This document shows, piece after piece, positions 59,078 to 64,000 of a stretch of DNA of 64,000 nt. The DNA lies in contig NZ_CP062941.1 of the NCBI RefSeq assembly GCF_015101885.1, positions 1,178,001 through 1,242,000 of the forward strand. The letters are read 5' to 3'. This DNA comes from Massilia litorea. GTDB taxonomy: Bacteria; Pseudomonadota; Gammaproteobacteria; Burkholderiales; Burkholderiaceae_D. The first letter of the stretch is position 1. Every line of letters starts with the position of its first letter. The translations under genes were made by a program, and so were the position numbers. The notes under the pieces were generated by a model that saw nothing but the letters and a program-made list of their open reading frames with translations, made no database searches and had not been told where the DNA came from.

Positions 59078-60277
59078 ATGAATGATCCAGTCGTTATCGT
59101 CGGCGCCGCCCGTACCCCGATGGGCGCCTTCCAGGGCGATTTTTCCTCGAAAACGGCGAGCGACCTCGGTGCGGTGGCAATCAAGGCCGCGGTCGAGCGC
59201 GCCGGCGTCGACCCGCAATCGGTCGAACACGTCTATTTCGGTAACTGCCTGATGGCCGGCCAGGGCCAGGCCCCGGCACGCCAGGCGCTGATCAAGGCCG
59301 GCCTGCCGCTGTCGACCGGCGCCGTGACCTTGTCGAAGATGTGCGGTTCGGCCATGCAGGCGGCGATCTTCGCCCACGACCAGCTGGTGGCCGGCAGCGC
59401 CGACGTCGTCGTCGCCGGCGGCATGGAGTCGATGACCAACGCCCCTTACCTGATCCCGAAAGCCCGCGGCGGCTACCGCATCGGCCATGCGCCGATGTTC
59501 GACCACATGATGCTCGACGGCCTGGAAGACGCCTACTCGCGCAACGAAAAGACGGGAGAAGGCCGCTCGATGGGCACCTTTGCGGAAGAGTGCGTGGCCA
59601 TGTACCAGTTCTCGCGCGAAGACCAGGACAATTTCGCGATCACCTCGGTGAAACGCGCGCAAGCCGCTAACAACGACGGCTCGTTTGACTGGGAAATCGC
59701 CCCGGTCAGCGTGGCGGCCCGCACCGGCGAACTGCTGGTCGAAAAGGACGAGGGTCCAATGAAGGCCAAGATCGACAAGATCCCGTCTCTGAAACCTGCC
59801 TTCAAAAAGGACGGCACCGTGACGGCCGCATCGTCCTCGTCGATCAACGACGGCGCCGCCGCGCTGGTCATGATGCGCGAATCGAAAGCGAAGGAACTCG
59901 GCCTGACCCCGATCGCACGCGTGATCGGCCACGCCACCCACGCCCAGGAACCGAACCTGTTCACGACTGCCCCGATCGGCGCCATGCACAAGCTGTTCAA
60001 AAAGACCGGCTGGACGGCCGGCGACGTCGACCTCTTCGAGATCAACGAAGCCTTTGCCGCCGTGCCGATGGCCGCCATGCGCGACCTCGACATCCCGCAC
60101 GAGAAGGTCAACATCCACGGCGGCGCCTGCGCGCTGGGCCACCCGATCGGCGCCTCGGGCGCACGCATTGTCGTGACCCTGCTGGGCGCTTTGAAAAAGA
60201 CCGGCGGCAAGCGCGGCGTGGCGGCGCTGTGCATCGGTGGTGGTGAAGCGACCGCGATGGCAATCGAGATGGTGTAA
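59078..60277 (+). CDS. Acetyl-CoA C-acetyltransferase (thiolase)
   Basis: It has 399 residues from ATG 59078. Active-site Cys is in TLSKMCGSAMQAAIFA, then GGMESMTNAPYL, and the C-terminal catalytic His/Cys in GGACALGHPIGASGAR and ALCIGGGEATAMAIE. It cleaves or forms acetoacetyl-CoA. An AtoB/PhaA-type enzyme; function in leucine or fatty-acid degradation is inferred from neighbours. Confidence 0.94.
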   Translation: MNDPVVIVGAARTPMGAFQGDFSSKTASDLGAVAIKAAVERAGVDPQSVEHVYFGNCLMAGQGQAPARQALIKAGLPLSTGAVTLSKMCGSAMQAAIFAHDQLVAGSADVVVAGGMESMTNAPYLIPKARGGYRIGHAPMFDHMMLDGLEDAYSRNEKTGEGRSMGTFAEECVAMYQFSREDQDNFAITSVKRAQAANNDGSFDWEIAPVSVAARTGELLVEKDEGPMKAKIDKIPSLKPAFKKDGTVTAASSSSINDGAAALVMMRESKAKELGLTPIARVIGHATHAQEPNLFTTAPIGAMHKLFKKTGWTAGDVDLFEINEAFAAVPMAAMRDLDIPHEKVNIHGGACALGHPIGASGARIVVTLLGALKKTGGKRGVAALCIGGGEATAMAIEMV

Positions 60278-60292
60278 TTCAGGTTGTACCGC

Positions 60293-60370
60293 GTGGGCTC
60301 AAGAGCCCACCCTACGGTGCACCACTGCCGCGTAACCTAGGGTGGGCACTCGTGCGCACGCGGTCGAACC
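60293..60370. repeat. Compound REP-like element after the thiolase gene
   Basis: GTGGGCTC-AA-GAGCCCACCCTACG (60293-60316) is followed 23 bases on by TAGGGTGGGCAC (60338-60349) and TCGTGCGCACGCGG. Two inverted copies of the CCACCCTA core make it BIME-like. Confidence 0.75.
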
Positions 60371-60425
60371 GCAATAAATCGCAACATGCATTCTGGCCGC
60401 GGACTAACCTGACGGGAATAAAATC

Positions 60426-61094
60426 ATGCCTACTGCTTTGATCATCGGCGCCTCGCGCGGCATCGGCCACGAAATGGTTCGCCAATACCGTCTTGAAGGC
60501 TGGCGCGTGATCGCCACCGCCCGCAAAGCGCAAGACCTGGCCAATTTGGCGCAACTGGGCGCCGAACCACACGAACTCGACGTCACCAACGCCGACGCCA
60601 TCGCCGGCCTCGGCTGGAAACTCGACGACGAAAAGATCGACACCGCCTGGTTAGTGGCCGGCCTGTACGGCCCGCGCCAGGACGGCTTTCCGACGCAAGC
60701 CGATTTCGACGCCGTGATGCACACCAACGTGCTGGCCGCGATGCGCCTGCTGCCGATCATTGCGCCCCTGGTCGCCGCGACGCGCGGAAAACTCGGCGTG
60801 CTGTCCTCGCAGATGGGATCGATCGGCGGGCGCCACAGCGCCAGCGGCTCGCTCTACCGCGCCAGCAAGGCGGCCCTGAACTCGGTGCTGCGCGACACGG
60901 CGATCACCTTCGGCCCGCAAGGCGCGACCTGCATCGCCTTCCACCCCGGCTGGGTGCAGACCGACATGGGCGGCGCCGGCGCCGCCATCAGCCCCGAACA
61001 CAGCGTGCGCGACCTGCGCACCACCCTGGCGCAGGCGAGGCTGGACGCCAACGGCAGCTTCCTGAACCACGACGGCGCCCCGATTCCCTGGTAA
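60426..61094 (+). CDS. Short-chain dehydrogenase/reductase
   Basis: The protein has 222 residues. The NAD site is ALIIGASRGIGHEMVR, the catalytic triad Ser near the LSSQMGSIGG, and YRASKAALN with Tyr and Lys. Short form; substrate unknown. It lies in the liu-type cluster and may reduce a hydroxyacyl-CoA intermediate. Confidence 0.88.
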   Translation: MPTALIIGASRGIGHEMVRQYRLEGWRVIATARKAQDLANLAQLGAEPHELDVTNADAIAGLGWKLDDEKIDTAWLVAGLYGPRQDGFPTQADFDAVMHTNVLAAMRLLPIIAPLVAATRGKLGVLSSQMGSIGGRHSASGSLYRASKAALNSVLRDTAITFGPQGATCIAFHPGWVQTDMGGAGAAISPEHSVRDLRTTLAQARLDANGSFLNHDGAPIPW

Positions 61095-61124
61095 GCCAAA
61101 CACACAATAACGAGACAAGACCCC

Positions 61125-62252
61125 ATGATCCTGACCGAAGAACACCAGATGATCCGCGACGCCCTGCGCAGCTTTGCGCAGGAACGCCTGGCCCCGCAGG
61201 CCGCCCGCTGGGACAAGGAACACTATTTTCCGAAAGCGGAACTGAAAGAGCTGGCCCAGCTCGGCGCCTTCGGCGTGGCGGTGCCGGAGCAGTACGGCGG
61301 CGCAGGCCTCGATTACGTGTCGCTGGCGCTGGTGCTGGAAGAAATCGCGGCCGGCGACGGCGGCATCTCAACCATCATTTCGGTCAACAACTGCCCGGTC
61401 TGCAGCATCGCGATGATGTACGCCAGCGAAGAACAAAAACAACAGTGGCTGGTGCCGCTGGCCCAGGGCGAACTGCTGGGCGCTTTTGCGCTGACCGAGC
61501 CGCATACCGGCAGCGATGCCGCCGCCCTGCGCACGACGGCAGTCCGCGATGGCGACGCGTATGTCATCAATGGCACCAAGCAGTTCATCACCAGCGGTAA
61601 ATATGGCGATGTGGCGATCGTCATGGCGGTCACGGATAAAGCGGCCGGCAAGAAGGGGATCAGCGCGTTCTGGGTGCCCGTGAACACCCCCGGCTATATC
61701 GTCGCCGGGCTGGAGCAGAAGATGGGCCAGCATTCGTCGGACACGGCGCAGATCGTGTTCGAGAATTGCCGCATCCCCGCCGCCAACCTGATCGGCGAGG
61801 AAGGCATGGGCTACAAGATCGCCCTGTCCGGCCTGGAGGGCGGGCGCATCGGCATCGCCTCGCAATCGGTCGGCATGGCGCGCGCCGCGTTCGAAGCGGC
61901 GCTGGCCTATGCGAAAGAGAGAGAAAGCTTCGGCAAGCCGATCTTCGAACACCAGTCCGTGCAGTTCCGCCTGTCGGAAATGGCGATGCAGATCGAAGCC
62001 GCGCGCCAGCTGATCCTGCATGCGGCGTCCATGAAGGATGCGGGCCTGCCCTGCCTGAAGGAGGCGGCGATGGCGAAACTGTTTGCCTCCGAGATGGCCG
62101 AGCGGGTCGTCTCGAACGCGATGCAGGTGTTTGGCGGCTACGGCTATGTGGCCGACTTCCCGATCGAGCGCATTTATCGGGACGTGCGCGTGTGCCAGAT
62201 TTATGAGGGCACCAGCGACATCCAGAAAATCCTGATCGCACGGGCACTCTGA
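61125..62252 (+). CDS. Acyl-CoA dehydrogenase
   Basis: It has 375 residues: ACAD motifs GAFALTEPHTGSDAAALRT, the QFITSGKYGDVAIV and QVFGGYGYVADFPIERIYRD (flavin and C-terminal signature). It is closest in style to short/branched-chain or butyryl-CoA dehydrogenases. It probably oxidises an acyl-CoA of the same pathway as 55993. Confidence 0.93.
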   Translation: MILTEEHQMIRDALRSFAQERLAPQAARWDKEHYFPKAELKELAQLGAFGVAVPEQYGGAGLDYVSLALVLEEIAAGDGGISTIISVNNCPVCSIAMMYASEEQKQQWLVPLAQGELLGAFALTEPHTGSDAAALRTTAVRDGDAYVINGTKQFITSGKYGDVAIVMAVTDKAAGKKGISAFWVPVNTPGYIVAGLEQKMGQHSSDTAQIVFENCRIPAANLIGEEGMGYKIALSGLEGGRIGIASQSVGMARAAFEAALAYAKERESFGKPIFEHQSVQFRLSEMAMQIEAARQLILHAASMKDAGLPCLKEAAMAKLFASEMAERVVSNAMQVFGGYGYVADFPIERIYRDVRVCQIYEGTSDIQKILIARAL

Positions 62253-62253
62253 G

Positions 62254-62817
62254 ATGGGCGACGGGGTGCCGACCACGATCCACAGCGTGAGCGCCGCCGA
62301 CCTGCCGGCCCTGTTCGTCTACCTCGACGACCACCTGCAGGACAACGGCCGCGCCGGCACGCCCCTGTTCCAGCCGATGGCGCGCGCCGATTCGCGCTTC
62401 CCGGCCGACAAGCGTGCCGCCTTTGCCATCGGTCTCGGGGCCGAGGTCGGGGCGCCGGGCTGGCGCCGCGCCTGGATAGCGCTCGATCGAGACGGCAGCA
62501 TCTGCGGCCACGTCGACCTGCGCGCGCGGCCGGAGCGGGCGTCCAGCCACCGCTGCCTGCTCGGCATGGGCGTGCATCGCGACTGGCGCCGCCAGGGGCT
62601 GGGCGAACGCCTGCTGGCGCACGCCCTCGACTGGGCAGGCAGCCAGCAGGCCCTCGATTGGGTCGACCTCGAGGTGCTGTCCAGTAACCTGCCCGCGCGC
62701 CGGCTGTATGAACGCTGCGGCTTCAGGTTTGCCGGCGAATTGCCGGACCTGTTTCGCATCGATGGCGAGCAGCACGGCTATGTATACATGACCTGCCGGG
62801 TTCAGACGCTCAGCTGA
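62254..62817 (+). CDS. GNAT-family N-acetyltransferase
   Basis: It has 187 residues starting one base after the dehydrogenase stop. The acetyl-CoA loop MGVHRDWRRQGLGERLL and the ARRLYERCGFRFAGELPDLFR motif are clear. Its 3' end overlaps the convergent LD-carboxypeptidase gene by eight bases. The substrate is unknown. Confidence 0.85.
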   Translation: MGDGVPTTIHSVSAADLPALFVYLDDHLQDNGRAGTPLFQPMARADSRFPADKRAAFAIGLGAEVGAPGWRRAWIALDRDGSICGHVDLRARPERASSHRCLLGMGVHRDWRRQGLGERLLAHALDWAGSQQALDWVDLEVLSSNLPARRLYERCGFRFAGELPDLFRIDGEQHGYVYMTCRVQTLS

Positions 62818-63871
62818 CCGCAGGCTCGAGCAGTGTCACCGTCTGCCGTTCGGTATCGAGCGTGGCGCGGATCCCCACCGGGATCGTGAACTGGTCGCGG
62901 ATATGCCCGATCGAGTAACCCGTCACCGCCGGAATCGACAAGGGCTGCAGGTGGATGTCGAGCGTCTGGTCGAGCGTGAGCGAAATCTCTTCGTGCTCGG
63001 GGCCGCAGTCTTCGCAGACGCCGACCATCACCGCCGCGGCTTTTGAAAAGCCGACCGATAAATCGAGCTGGGTCATCCAGCGGTCGATCCGGTAGGGGGC
63101 TTCGTTGACTTCTTCCAGGAACAGGATGCAGTTGCGGAAATCGGCCGCATACGGCGTGCCGGCCAGCGCCGCCACCAGGCTCAGATTGCCGCCCATGAGC
63201 GGGCCGGTGGCCACGCCGCCGTGCACGGTGCGCAGCGCGAACTGCGGCTGCTCCAGGGCGCGCCGGCTGTTTTCCAGCGCCATCGGAATCGTATAGCTCG
63301 GCTGCGGGTCGCCCAGCACCGCCATCATGTGCTCGATCGCATACTCCGTCAGCGTCGACGAGGCCACCGGCCCATGAAACGTCACCAATCCGGCGTGCTT
63401 GTGGATCGCCAGGTGCAGCGCCGTGATGTCGGAGTAGCCCAATAAAATCTTCGGGTTGGCGCGGATCAGTTTGAAATCCAGATGGGCCAGCAAGGAGATG
63501 CAGCCCGAGCCGCCCCGGACCGGCCAGATCATCTTGATCTCCGGGTCGCCGAACATCGCGTGCAGGTCTGCGATCCGTTGCGGCACGCTGCCGCCGTAAT
63601 TGCCGTTCACTTCGCGCAGGGAGGCGCCCTCTCGCACTTTCAGGCCGAGGGCCTCGATGTTGCGGCGCGCCTTGGCGATCGTTTTCTCGGTGGCGTAGCC
63701 GCCCGGCGCGATCAGGCCGACGGTGTCGCCGGGCTGCAGGCGCGGGGGTTTGATCAGGGGTTTCATGCGGGAACGGGGTGGGAGACGCCTGCGCGGCGCA
63801 GCCAGCGCGGCCGCCGGCAGCAGCGCACTGGCGGCGAGCAGGGAAGAAAAGGCGCGGCGGCTGATGGGCAT
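62810..63871 (-). CDS. LD-carboxypeptidase (S66 family), exported
   Basis: The protein has 353 residues. An N-terminal MPISRRAFSSLLAASALLP looks like a Tat or Tat-like signal; the mature start LKPPRLQPGDTVGLIAPGG is the typical S66 opening. The nucleophile is in LLGYSDITALHLA; Glu and His lie in FLEEVNEAPYRIDRW and the C-terminal GYSIGHIRDQF. It trims the terminal D-Ala of murein tetrapeptides in recycling. E. coli LdcA is cytosolic, so an exported form is notable. The upstream signal is separated from an internal Met-start (MKPLIKPPRL) at residue 36. Confidence 0.88.
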   Translation of the reverse strand: MPISRRAFSSLLAASALLPAAALAAPRRRLPPRSRMKPLIKPPRLQPGDTVGLIAPGGYATEKTIAKARRNIEALGLKVREGASLREVNGNYGGSVPQRIADLHAMFGDPEIKMIWPVRGGSGCISLLAHLDFKLIRANPKILLGYSDITALHLAIHKHAGLVTFHGPVASSTLTEYAIEHMMAVLGDPQPSYTIPMALENSRRALEQPQFALRTVHGGVATGPLMGGNLSLVAALAGTPYAADFRNCILFLEEVNEAPYRIDRWMTQLDLSVGFSKAAAVMVGVCEDCGPEHEEISLTLDQTLDIHLQPLSIPAVTGYSIGHIRDQFTIPVGIRATLDTERQTVTLLEPAVS

Positions 63872-63892
63872 GCGGCTCGGCTTACAAAAAAA

Positions 63893-63929
63893 CAGCCCCG
63901 GGGAACGCGTGCGCGCTTCCCGGGGCTGC
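63893..63929. terminator. Bidirectional terminator region downstream of TonB receptor
   Basis: CAGCCCCGGGG and CCCGGGGCTG arms pair with one bulged base around ACGCGTGCGCGC; six A precede the left arm, giving a T run for leftward transcription. It ends the partial receptor gene at 63947. Confidence 0.75.
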
Positions 63930-63946
63930 AGTCTATCTCACGGCAA

Positions 63947-64000
63947 TCAGAAGAACTTGTACGTGAGGTTCAGGGTGTAGGCACGGCCACGCGGGTCGGC
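63947..64000 (-). CDS. C-terminus of a TonB-dependent receptor (partial)
   Basis: The last 17 codons before the TGA at 63949-63947 read GRAYTLNLTYKFF, the C-terminal beta strand with terminal Phe found in TonB-dependent receptors and other outer-membrane barrels. The rest of the gene lies beyond the right edge of the window. Confidence 0.7.
   Translation of the reverse strand, partial: ADPRGRAYTLNLTYKFF

Overview
The window is a high-GC (roughly two thirds G+C by eye) chromosomal segment of a betaproteobacterium, most likely Oxalobacteraceae (Massilia/Telluria/Duganella type). The basis is gene order and protein style: the colinear mlaFEDACB - ABC exporter - bolA - murA - his - hinT - tatABC block, gltBD, a liu-type MerR/isovaleryl-CoA dehydrogenase cluster with aceK, and several TonB-dependent receptors. 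No rRNA, tRNA or CRISPR array was seen.

Layout. 1-291: the 3' end of a membrane protein, probably an M50 (site-2 protease-like) peptidase. 187-7795: an accessory module bounded by two 110-bp direct repeats that differ at one base; each copy is the 3' end of the M50 gene. It holds a dead IS110 fragment and a leftward set consisting of a 39-residue peptide gene, two HEAT-repeat proteins (one with a cupin-like histidine motif) and a membrane protein with a PH-like tail. Divergently it holds a rightward Yip1 - MacA-type adaptor - ABC ATPase - MacB-type permease operon. The peptide gene lies outside the usual length cut-offs but has a strong Shine-Dalgarno and a TTGACA-17-TAGACT promoter. I read the module as a possible undescribed peptide-maturation/export system; that reading is inference.

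7998-10352: a lipoprotein alpha/beta hydrolase and a TnsB/Mu-type transposase truncated before its catalytic core. 10716-15801: a textbook sigma-54 promoter followed by a Tat-exported FAD amine oxidase, a cytochrome c, a periplasmic RidA protein and a TonB receptor, which together look like an envelope amine-oxidation pathway. A second TonB receptor converges on it (15880-18183). 18341-18598: a lone MbcA/ParS/Xre-type antitoxin domain protein.

18671-35754 is a long leftward housekeeping block: phospholipid transport (mlaF-E-D-A-C-B), an ABC exporter, bolA-like, murA, all his genes except hisZ (hisG is the short form), a DNA adenine methyltransferase translationally coupled between hisD and hisC, hinT and tatABC. 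36026-42292 is gltBD. 42366-43336 is a REP-associated tyrosine transposase (RAYT) unit, and REP-like palindromes with a GTAGGGTGGGC core are scattered through the window. Then follow a soluble PAS histidine kinase with its OmpR-type regulator, a SNF2 helicase, tex, a GNAT, a monothiol glutaredoxin, ubiX, an XRE-like regulator and a metallo-beta-lactamase-fold hydrolase.

55317-62817: liuR with two matching operators, isovaleryl-CoA dehydrogenase, aceK, thiolase, SDR, acyl-CoA dehydrogenase and GNAT, i.e. branched-chain/acyl-CoA catabolism to acetyl-CoA coupled to isocitrate dehydrogenase control. The window closes with an LD-carboxypeptidase and the 3' end of another TonB receptor on the minus strand.
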